Assembly (NCBI GenBank): GCA_026119855.1
Contig: JAOWBW010000223.1
Location: 558,001-622,000, forward strand
Reading direction: 5' to 3'
Length of the DNA stretch: 64,000 bases
Source: Campanula takesimana
Lineage: Eukaryota; Streptophyta; Magnoliopsida; Asterales; Campanulaceae
Shown here: piece by piece, positions 1 to 9,505 of the stretch
Position numbering within the stretch: the stretch's first letter is position 1
How the letters are laid out: each line of letters begins with the position of its first letter
Program-made: the position numbers and the translations under genes
The notes under the pieces: model-generated
The model's database searches: none
Told to the model about the DNA's origin: nothing
Seen by the model: only the letters and a program-made list of their open reading frames with translations

Positions 1-8
1 TTTTTTTT

Positions 9-70
9 ACATTCAGAATTTAGGGAATTAGGTTGATATAAATGGAGTCATGAACTACCTTTTCCACAAC
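9..70. repeat. Remnant matching intron 1 of oxygenase unit 2
   Basis: About 61 bases here are essentially identical to 6688-6748, inside intron 1 of the second clavaminate-synthase-like gene. The match stops at a CAACAACAA versus CAATAATAA tract. I infer either a leftover from another array unit lying to the left, or a short dispersed repeat present in both places. No exon sequence is next to it. Confidence 0.7.
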
Positions 71-769
71 AACAATATTACATAACATGCCATTCAAAAC
101 GACCAAACTAACTTAACCCTAACCTCTTCATTTGCAGCAACCTTCACCATTCTCTCACTTCCCCATCCATCTTCTTCCCCAGCTCCGGCATTACACCGAC
201 ATTCCGCCGCCGCTAGTTGCTTGCCCTTCCAAGCGTCGTTCATTCCCCAACACACCCCACCCACAAATCAGTTACGCCTTTCATCATCTCGGCATTGCCT
301 GAAAACCCATCCTCCATCTTGCCGGAAATTCAAGATTAGCCGGAAAAATCAAATTTCACAAACCCACAGCTATTGCCTTAAGAAACAAACCTCAACTGCT
401 ACGCTAACAATAATTGCTCCTCATACTTCTCCAAATCAATTCAATTGGCAAGAACATTACCAAATTAATGGAAAATCACCCATCTATCAAGGTTAAGAAT
501 CTTCAGTGAGATGGGGATTTGAGAGAGGGAAAAGAGGGGAAGACAAGAGGAGGGGCTTAGAGTGAGATGGGGATGACCAGATTTTGTTGTTTGGGAACAT
601 CGCCGGAAGCGTGAGATTGATGCTGGAGAAGAGGTCGGAGGTGAGGAAGGGAGAGAGGGATTAACGTCACAGGGGGAGGGAGGTGGGGTTTTATTTGGGG
701 GATGATTTTATTTGGGTCCCCCCCCCCCCCTTTTAATTTATATCACTTAGCCTCTCAAAATTTAAATGT
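71..769. other. Non-coding, transposon-interior-like sequence
   Basis: No convincing gene. There is a CT/CG-rich block near 160-300, a purine-rich block at 500-700 and a C homopolymer at 719-730. The style (GA-rich, leader-like) resembles the interiors of the MULE-like elements elsewhere in the window. A 91-codon open frame at 221-496 has no ATG at its start and a low-complexity composition, so I do not call it a gene. Confidence 0.5.
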
Positions 770-967
770 CAGTTCAAATTAACTAATCTGTCGATCACGT
801 GCACGGCACATGATGATTTAACAAAATTTCTAACGAATTTCGTCAAAAAGCCCCAGATTGGCCAAAAAAATGCATGTCAAGCCCTGATTCACGAAAAAAA
901 AAAAAAATGTTGGAGCCCTGCTTGGGGAACACCCTATCGAGTTCAGACCCTAATTTGTAATTAACCC
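770..967. mobile_element. Truncated MULE-like element, right terminal repeat only
   Basis: The sequence ending in AATTAACCC at 967 is a diverged relative of the terminal repeats of the elements at 1067-2473 and 41037-42949. It shares the CACGTGCACGGCACATG-type block, the CGAATTTCGTCAAAAAG block and the terminal CAGACCCTAATT motif. I found no matching left end, so the element is probably truncated or its left part lies among the unassigned bases before it. Confidence 0.6.
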
Positions 968-1066
968 GTATAAGTTTTTTTTTTTTTTTTTTTTTTTGGT
1001 ACAAGTTTGGTGAGACCGAGTGAATATTTTGTAAGGTTGGGTGGGTGGGTAGTGTCATAAAATTTT

Positions 1067-2473
1067 GGGTTAATTGCAATTTAGACCCTGAAGTATGTTA
1101 CCACCCTTCCCATCGAGCCCTGACTGTTTTTTTTCATCAATTTCAACATTGGGGTAATTTATTTTCGCCAGTTAGGGCCTTTTGGAGGGATTTTGTTAGA
1201 AAAATCAGTAATGTAGCATGTGCATGGCACATGATCGACAAAATGAATGGATGTGTAATTGATATTAGCTATTAAGGGCTTTAGTGAAATTTCTGAAACT
1301 TAAAGGGTTAAAAACAGATTGGGGGGGTCAAATATATGTGAGCATCACTTCATCTTCAACCTTCCACAACCACCCACCACCACTAATGTCCACCACTTGA
1401 AACCACCACCGTGCCGCCGCCACCACCACCGTGCCGCCACCGTTAATCGCCAAATTCATTCTTTTCACTTAATTTTTTTTTAAAATCCAAACAACAAATT
1501 ATTCCTAAACTAAAACCAAACAACATTTGCATTCAAAATGAAAGATCAAAATTGTAAAAGTCAGTTAATTTCGCCAACATTTGCTTTCAACGAACATCCT
1601 AAAATCCCAACCAAGCTTTTGTTTCTCCCGTACTTCCGAGCAAGGCAATCGAATTTCGGATGTTTCCCAGTACTTCTGGCGGAATCCATTAATTCTGACC
1701 ACTGCTAACTTCGGCATTCTGGTAAAAGAGCCCCAAAATAAACAAAATCAGTAGGGGATTCTTTGCTTCAAAGAGAAAACCCAGTTGAGAGAAGAGGGTT
1801 TTCTTCCAAACGATGAGAGAGGTTTGAGAGATGGACTAACACAACAATTACTATTAGTAGTAGAAGAAGAAGAGGTTAAAGAGAGAGAAAGAGAGAGAGA
1901 GAGACGAGGAGCTGGAGGAAATTGGGGGGGGGGGTTCCTTTCTATTTTTTTCTTCTTCCTTTTGTTTCTTTCTTTTTCTCTAAGTATTGTTTTTCTTTAT
2001 TTTGAGTTATTGTTGATATAATATTACTTTTTCAAAAGTTGTTAATATAATAATTAGTAATGTAATTATACATTTTTAGATATCTCCTTCCTTCAAAAGA
2101 AAATATTTTTAAATTTTATTGTATTAAAAAATATGCATAATATAAATCTTATTTATTATTTTTCTTTATTTAAACATTATTCCTTTTTTTCAAAAATTAA
2201 TTTGATTTTTGAACCCTTTAAATTCAAGAATATGCATTAAGTTTAAGAAATTTCACTAAAACCCTTAATAGCTAATATCAATTACACATCCATCCATTTT
2301 GTCGATCATGTGCCAAGCACATGCTACATAACTGACTTTTTTAACGAAATCCGTTCAAAAGGCCCTAACTGGCGAAAATAAATTACCCCAAGGTTGAAAT
2401 TGATGAAAAAAGACAGTTAGTGCTCGATTGAAAGGGTGGTAACATACTTCAGGGTCTAAATTGCAATTAACCC
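1067..2473. mobile_element. Non-autonomous MULE-like element with long TIRs
   Basis: The first and last roughly 240 bases are inverted copies of each other, beginning GGGTTAATTGCAATTTAGAC and ending with the complement. The flanks TAAAATTTT (1058-1066) and TAAAATTTC (2474-2482) agree at 8 of 9 positions, which fits the 9-bp target duplication of Mutator-like elements. There is no transposase. The interior has trinucleotide runs (CCACCACC, near 1370-1440), a GA-rich tract at 1880-1905 and a G homopolymer at 1925-1935. It ends 77 bases before the start codon of the first oxygenase copy, so it sits in or replaces that promoter. Confidence 0.8.
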
Positions 2474-2977
2474 TAAAATTTCCTTGACTTGTCACTATTA
2501 TCACACAGACCAACACCGAGTGATCTTGAGATCAACAAGTCAAAGTGAAGATGGCCGACCGAGAGAGCTTATTCAGAGAAATTGAACTCCCTCAATAGCA
2601 ATCTCGCCATGGATTTTTCTTCCCCACAATCTTAACCCCTAATAATCCCCAAATTACCCTTCCTTCATTCACAGACGCCATCAAGTTCCAAAAGCCATGG
2701 CTGGAGTCGGTCCTTGAAAGAAGTGGGGCAATTCTCTTCAGAGGCTTCCATGTTTCCTCTCCGTCGGACTTCAACGACGTAATTGAAGCTTTCGGCTTCC
2801 CGGAGCTGTTGTACCTCGGCGGCCGTGCTCCCCGGACACAAGTCGTAGGGAGGGTCTACACCGCTAATGAAGCTCCGCCTGACCAAACCATTCCTTTTCA
2901 TCACGAAATGGCTTATGTATATCCCTTCTTCACTTTCCCACTTTCTTTTTACAACCTACTTTTTTACTTATCAAATA

Positions 2978-3252
2978 CTCCCTCCGTCCCGGAGTAAGAG
3001 TCCTACCCCTCATTTGCACGCTTATTAATAAATATTGGAAGTGATGTAAATGTTGTGAGTGTAAAAGTAAATTATGAGAGAGAATGAGTGGGAGAGAATA
3101 GTGAATTGATTGGTGTTGTGAGTATAAAAGTAAAATAGGAGAGAGAATGAGTGGGGTGAATAGTAAAGATTTTTTGCCATTTTAAGAATAGGACTCTCAC
3201 TTTGGGACGTACCAAAATGGAAAGTAGGACTCTTACTCTGAGACGGAGGGAG
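2978..3252. mobile_element. Stowaway-like MITE in intron 1 of unit 1
   Basis: Inverted ends CTCCCTCCGTCCC and GACGGAGGGAG are flanked by TA on both sides, as in Stowaway (Tc1/mariner) elements. The inner sequence has AGAGAGAATGAGTGGG-type motifs shared with several other copies in this window. About 275 bp, no coding capacity. Confidence 0.85.
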
Positions 3253-3655
3253 TACTTACTAGAGTCTAAATAATATCGTCTAAATAATATCAACCGTTTA
3301 TATGTTTCAATAACATCATTTTCTTAATGTCAGTTTTATTAACTATCAACGGTTGGATCACTGATTGGTACCCTATGGTACTCTCCCTTCCCCTTTAGGG
3401 TATGGGCAAGTGAAATCAGACTATCACGTAGTCCGATTGTTGTTCATTTACTCATGAATGATGTTTAACAAAGTATCAGTTTTCACCATTTCAGTTTTTA
3501 TTTTAGTAAAACTGTCTGCTGTTGGATTAATCAATCGGCCTTAGTCCTAGATTCCGGATCAATGTATTGGCCTCTGTCCAAGATTCCAAATTTACATTCT
3601 AGTAGACAAGTTAATTGTTTACTGGAAAATTATTTATTTTTCTACTTTAGTAATA

Positions 3656-3919
3656 CTCTCTCCGTTCCAGAAAGATAGTCCACTTTAGATTTTTGACAGT
3701 CAACACATGTGAACATTGACCAAAGATTATTATCAATCTAATCATCCCAATGAAATTTTAAAATTTGTCATTGATAAATCACTTGATGATTAATCAATAA
3801 CAAGTTTTAGAATTTCACAAGGATGGTTAGATTGACATTTATATTTATATTTAGTCAAAGTTCACTTGTATTGACCATCAAAAGTCAAAAAGTGGACTAT
3901 TTTTTTGGGACGGATGGAG
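3656..3919. mobile_element. Stowaway-like MITE in intron 1 of unit 1
   Basis: Ends CTCTCTCCGTTCC and GGGACGGATGGAG are inverted copies, flanked by TA. The element folds on itself for most of its length: a block containing GTCCACTTT near 3680 is mirrored by AAAGTGGAC near 3890. Confidence 0.8.
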
Positions 3920-4907
3920 TAGTATATCACTGTTATTATTATCTTCGTTTTGGATGCTAGATGAAAAGTGTAGCGCCACAGTTAGGATAATCACACCTTG
4001 TTATCCATAACAATCCTTGTCCAACAATGCTATGAACTACTTTGAGTTTAAATTGATCTTCTGTTCTAAAACTTCATTTTAATTGTTTTCATTAATGGCT
4101 AAATGAAACCTTCACAAGAAATTGGAACTCACCATGTGTATCTAACAGGTTCCGGAGTTCCCCTCCAAATTATTTTTCTTCTGTGAAGAAGAACCAGGAT
4201 GTGGGGGCGAGACTCCTATAGCTCTAAGCCATATCATCTATGATAGAATGAAGGAGAAGCACCCGGAATTTGTAGCGCAATTGGAAGTGCATGGCGTGAT
4301 TTATACAAAGGTAATGGGCGAAAAGGAGGATCCTTCTTCGCCAGTGGGAAGAAGTTGGCAGTCAATGTACTCTACAAATGATAAGAAAGTAGCTGAAGAA
4401 CGGTTTGTCGTTTTACCTTTTAATTTTTTCTTACAGCCACTCAGTTGTCAGTGTCTGAAGCTAATGTAGCAGACTGTGTTTTCGGGCTCAGGTTGTTAAA
4501 GTATCCCAATTTGATAGAGTCATTTTCATTTACTTGATAGGGCTGCTAAATTGGGGACGAGGTTGGAATGGATGGACAACGCAGTTAAAGTGATTATGGG
4601 CCCAATCCCAGCGGTCAGGTTTGATGAAACAAGGCAACGCAAGGTTTGGTTCAATACCCTTTTGGTTTCTTACAGTTTTCCGGATAAAGCTCAAAGTGAA
4701 AATGCTATTGAGCCAGTCACGTTCGGTGATGGAAAATCATTCCCAGTCCATGTGATAAGCGACATTACCAAAGTTTTAGACGAGGAGTGTGTTGCGATAC
4801 CTTGGAAGAAAGGTGATGTTATGCTGCTTGACAATATGGCGGTTCTTCATTCGCGAAGACCATTAATCAAGCCACCCCGTCGCGTTCTAGCTTCTCTGTG
4901 CAAATAA

Positions 4908-5665
4908 AGGAGGCCAATTATCTAAGCTATGGATTGCTGAAATGTTTTCATTTATCCTTGTTTATGAGTTTCTTGATATGATTATTTGGTAGATCTTGCT
5001 TTGATGTTTCTTAGGCAAGTACTATATATTTGTAAACTAAAAGGTTTTATAATGTGTATATCAAGAATATTTATTTATCATTCTAGTCATTTTTTTAAGA
5101 CAACATTTAGTCATTAAATTATATAAAGGATGAATATTTTTAGAATGTCGCAAATGTAAAAATTAGACGTTCATTTTGAGAAAGAGAGAAGGAATATTGT
5201 AGTGACATGGGTATTAGAATTTTGAATGATTTAACAACTAAAAATTAACGAAATTTGACTAAGGAACCAACTATTAATTTGAGTATGGAGGGACCATTTT
5301 TTTTTTTTTTTTTTATTTGGGCGAAAACTTATCATAAGGCAAATACCATAAAATATTTTCTCAAAAAAAAAAAAAGTTTTTAAAATATAATTTTAAATAT
5401 TCATAATTTTTTAATCAAAATTCATTCTTGATTTATTTTCACGCATTATTCACCAATCATCGACTTCTGCTTAAATTGTAGACAAAAACTTGTGTTATAC
5501 GGTCTCAAGTGTGAGACGGGGTCTTATTTATTATTTATTTGAGTGAGTAAATGGTTTTCTCATTGGGCTAAATTGTAAGCCAGCAGCACACCACTGTCTA
5601 CTGATTGGCCGTTAATTACACCGCCGGGAAGCGTCTGAACAGTACTTGGTTCACTGTTACTAATC
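4908..5665. other. Intergenic between oxygenase units 1 and 2
   Basis: AT-rich spacer with T and A homopolymers near 5288 and 5365. At about 5499-5522 there is a short hairpin-like GGTCTCA..TGAGACG motif, also seen at the ends of the TGTAAC-rich elements. The last 100 bases before 5666 are presumably the promoter and leader of unit 2; I see no clear TATA box. Confidence 0.5.
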
Positions 5666-8093
5666 ATGCCGGAAAATTACTTGAAAGAAGTAGAAGTAGC
5701 CCAACAAAAATCACACAACGGCGATGTCTTCCCGGCGGTCTTAACCCCAGGAACCGTCGTTACCGATAACGACTCCGTCTCTTCCTTAACGGAGGCGATC
5801 AAGGTCCATAAGCCATGGCTGGAATCTCTTCTCCACAAGAGTAGGGCCATTCTCTTTCGAGGCTTCCCTGTGACCTCTCCTTCCGACTTCAACGACGTCG
5901 TGGAAGCCTTCGGATTCCCTGATATGCCGTACATCGGCGGCCGTGCGTCCCGGACCAACGTCTTCGGCAGGGTTTATACTGCTAATGAATCACCGCCTGA
6001 TCAGAAAATCTCATACCATCAAGAAATGTGTAACGTAATTATTTTTTCCATCCCTCCTTCCACTTTCTCAATTTCGTAATTTCTGATCAGATTCTTGTTA
6101 AAATTGTCCAATTAATTTACAAATTCTACTCCAGGAAATAGAAATTATGAACTGAGTCAAGTATGCCTCCATTTATGTTGGGTTGTCAATGAGCAGTTAG
6201 TATAGTTTTTCCTTCCTATCTGAGTAATTATCAAAACTCAAAACTGTGTGGCTTTTGATTTTTTTTTTTTTACTCCCTCAGTCCCAAAATGAACTTCACG
6301 CTTTTTTCAACGTTACACGTTACTACGAATGAAATTTGAGCAATGATTTTAGGTTGATTTAATTATTCTAATGAAAATCTAAAACTTGTTATTGATAGCT
6401 TTGTTGATTATGTTTCAATAATAAGTTTTTGATTTTCATTAGTATAATTGAGTGAACCTAAAATTATTGCTCAAAGATCCTTCGTAGTAAGGTTGAAAAA
6501 CTGGTGAAGATCATTTTGGGACGGAGGGAGTACCTATTTTTTATTTGTTCATGTTATTTGTTTGATCTTAGTTTTGTTGGTGGCACCAGTTATGGTATAG
6601 CCAGAAATATTTTGATTTATACACTCTTCCTCTCAATTTGAACAATATCATAAAGTCTAGAAATTAATAGGTATTTGGTATCTTTTGACATTCAGAATTT
6701 AGGGAATTAGGTTGATATAAATGGAGTCATGAACTACCTTTTCCACAATAATAATAGTTATGATGGGGTCAGAATTCCTCCTACATTATGACAATATATT
6801 CGTGAAATAGATTAAAAAGTCAATAAATTACCAAAAATGCCTAATTGAACATTAATATGAATTGGAACTCAGCTGGTCTCTCTCACAGGTTGCAGTGTTC
6901 CCCTCCAAAATATTTTTCTTCTGTGAAGTAGCACCAGGATGTGGGGGAGAAACTCCTATTGTTCTGGGTCATATAATTTATGAGTTGATGAAAGAGAGAC
7001 ACCCAGAATTTGTAACACAATTGGAAGAGCATGGTTTGATCTATACAATAATGCTCGGAGGAAAGGATGATCCATCTTCCTCAGTCGGCAGATGTTGGCA
7101 GTCAGTATTTGGGACAAATGACAAGGGAGTAGCTGAGAAAAGGTTTGTTGCTTAAAACCTCACAAGTTTCAACGTATAGCTGCTTCTATGAACCAAAAAA
7201 ACAATGCAAAGAAGGATTTTATCATGTGATGTGAAGCATCTAATTTTTCTGTCACCGCAACCTAAGTTTTTTTTTTTTTTTTTTTTTTTTTTTTGAGATC
7301 ATGCTTCACGTTTGATTTGGTTGCACTCATGAATGCTGCTCTCTCTCTCCCTCCCTCCCTCCCTCCCAAGTTGAGTATTCTTTTTTATGTTTTTGCAAAA
7401 AGAAAATGAAAATGGGTGAAGAAAGGTGACTTTTAGGCAATTTTGGTAGTTGATATCCATGAATAACCCCTTAGTATTCACACTGTATAATTGCAAGTGC
7501 ACATTGGGCATGATAGATAGTGAAGGTGAAGTTAGTAACTTCATTGGAAAATGGATTTCATTTTGGGATAATGCTTTTTTTTTCTTCAAAAACACACTCA
7601 AGTTAGGATGGAGGAGAACATTTTACGGAACTGTCAATTACGTATCAGATTTAAAATTGATTCTTTTGTGTGAAAAAGGTAACTTATAAATATCATGTTC
7701 TAATAACTCATAGCAATAATTTGCAGAGCTGCTGAGTTGGGATCTAAGTTGGAATGGATGGAAGATGCAGTAAAAATGATAGTAGGTCCACTTCCAGGCA
7801 TCAGATTTGATGGGTCAAGGCAAGAGAAAGTTTGGTTCAATAGCATAGCAGTTGCTTACCAAGGCTCAGAGAATGCAGATAATGATAAGCCATTTGAGCC
7901 CGTCACATTTGGGGACGGTAAACCATTGCCAGCTCATGCTGTACGTGACTGTTGCAAAATGCTCGATGAGGAGTGTGTTGCAATACCTTGGCAGAAAGGT
8001 GACTTCTTACTTCTTGATAATTTGGCTGTCCTTCACTCACGACAACCATTGATCAAGCCACCTCGCCGTATACTAGCTTCTATTTGCAAGTAA
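5666..8093 (+). CDS. Clavaminate-synthase-like Fe(II)/2OG oxygenase, unit 2 (intact)
   Basis: This is the only array copy that is complete in its own unit. Exons 5666-6034, 6889-7142 and 7727-8093 join in phases 0 and 2 to give 329 residues. Like the TauD/TfdA family it should use Fe(II) and 2-oxoglutarate to oxidise a small molecule, which cannot be named from sequence. The metal triad is visible as H118-x-E120 (in YHQEM) and H311 (in VLHSR), with the 2-oxoglutarate-binding arginine in PPRR (321-322). The start is the first ATG and matches the MPEN start of unit 3. No signal peptide is seen, so cytosolic action is likely. Exon 1 ends in CN where siblings have AY or SS, next to the metal site, so its pocket may differ. 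Intron 1 carries a Stowaway MITE and the 61-bp match to the window start. Confidence 0.85.
6273..6530. mobile_element. Stowaway-like MITE in intron 1 of unit 2
   Basis: Ends CTCCCTCAGTCCC and GGGACGGAGGGAG with TA on both flanks. Long internal inverted symmetry around 6410, with AATCTAAAACTTGTTATTGA mirrored by TCAATAATAAGTTTTTGATT. Confidence 0.8.
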
Positions 8094-8687
8094 ACCAAGG
8101 TGAATTTTTTTTATTCACGGTTATGTCGACAAGGACTATGATCTGAAATGTTGTTGTCATTGATCAATGTGCTTGTTAAAATTGTTTGTTCAGTGGAATG
8201 TGTACAACTGAAGATTTTATGTGATTTTGGCTCTTCGAATTCTATTACTACCTCTGTCCCAAAATGAATGTCCGAAATTGTTCTTGAGATGGAGGGAGTA
8301 AATGTTTTTTTCTTTTTTCTTTTTTTTTGAGATTACAATGCTATGATCTTGTTTTGCACCTTATCTCAACTGACGTGATGCCAATGTGACATACTTGTCT
8401 GGACATTTCAAGATAACTTGTTGCTCTTCTTTAAAAAAAAAAAAGACTGGAATATTTTTGAAGTCAAGCACACGCGGTTGGCAACTGGCAAGGTCCTATT
8501 AAAAAAAGGTTTGACTTTATATGGGTTACTTGGAAACTACCAACCATATGAGAACTTTCAGAATTTCCCAATATTTAAGTAGTTGCATTGGTGAGGTATT
8601 GATCTTACAGGAAGATAACTAGCTTTCTGTTGAATTCATATATTTGTGCAAGTAGCCAATAAGAAAGAGTTTGAGATAGAGGGAATC
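8094..8687. repeat. Spacer and promoter duplicated before unit 4
   Basis: A 50-bp Stowaway remnant lies at 8251-8298 (CCTCTGTCCC to GGAGGGAG). From about 8440 to 8687 the sequence, including the block GTATTGATCTTAC and TTCTGTTGAATT, is repeated at about 9745-9989 ahead of the dead exon 1 of unit 4. The promoter and exon 1 were therefore duplicated together, with a period of about 1.3 kb. Confidence 0.7.
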
Positions 8688-9474
8688 ATGCCAGAAAACT
8701 TCTTTGAAGAAGTTGAGCTACCTGAATTCCAGAAAAAAATCAATGGAGCGGTGTTCCCTACAGTATTGTTCCCAAAAGATAGAGACAATAGTCTGTATCA
8801 ACTCTCTCACCTGACTGAGGCCATCGAAGCTCAAAAGCCATGGCTTGAATCTCTCCTTAGTAAGAATGGTGCTATTCTCTTCCGTGGCTTCCCAGCTACA
8901 TCTCCGTCCCACTTCAATGCTGCTGTAGAAGCTTTCAACTACCCTGAAATGCCTTATATTGGTGGTGGTGGCCTTCGTACCCAAGTCGTTGGTCGAGTTT
9001 CCACTGCTAATGAAGCTCCGCCCCAGCAGAGAATTCATTTTCATAATGAAATGGCTTATGTAAGCTATATTTTGCCTTTACTATTCCTTTTTTAATCTGT
9101 TATTCAGTTTGTTATTTCTGCTATCTCATTTCATATTTGCTTATTTTCCAACATTCTCTAGTCACATGATCTCAGGCTGTGGACTTAACTCTATGACTTG
9201 ACTCTGTTGGAATTAATTTGATCCTTCTATGTTCACCTGTTACAGCTTTGGTTGACTTTATTTATATCACCGAGTTATTACCATATCTGGGTATGTTTAG
9301 TTTGTACTTTGTGTTGAAAGAAGTGTTTAGTTATAAATGGAAGTTTTATCTGAATTTTTTTATTATAGTTTCTGGAACAATCTTATCTTTTTCAAACCAT
9401 AGAGGGAGACCATGGTCACTATAAAACAAAGTTTTGAGGGAAAATTACTAAAAACCCACTACATTAGCTGATTC

Positions 9475-9505
<31 letters not shown>

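Larger units (their letters stand above)
2551..4907 (+). pseudogene. Clavaminate-synthase-like oxygenase, unit 1, premature stop
   Basis: This is a member of the Fe(II)/2-oxoglutarate oxygenase family TauD/TfdA, of the type annotated in Arabidopsis as clavaminate synthase-like (At3g21360); the plant substrate is not known. Exons 2551-2916, 4149-4402 and 4541-4907 keep the array phases (0 and 2) and would give 328 codons plus stop. Codon 16 (2596-2598) is TAG where the intact copies have a sense codon, and I see no later ATG that would rescue the domain. The rest is intact: HxE metal motif near the end of exon 1, distal VLHSR histidine and the PPRR arginines in exon 3. Intron 1 holds two Stowaway MITEs, and a MULE abuts the promoter. 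A recent pseudogene is likeliest; a sequencing error or a polymorphic stop cannot be excluded. Confidence 0.8.

Noticed and set aside
1785..2021. 78-codon frame with EEEE/RERERER
   Set aside because: Translation of a GA-repeat tract inside the MULE at 1067-2473.
2596..2598. Stop-codon readthrough or RNA editing rescuing unit 1
   Set aside because: No evidence for nuclear editing or a readthrough context; other array copies also carry ordinary disabling mutations.
8646..8687. Upstream GTG extension of oxygenase exon 1
   Set aside because: The ATG at 8688 aligns with the starts of units 2 and 4; a GTG start is not expected for a plant nuclear gene.
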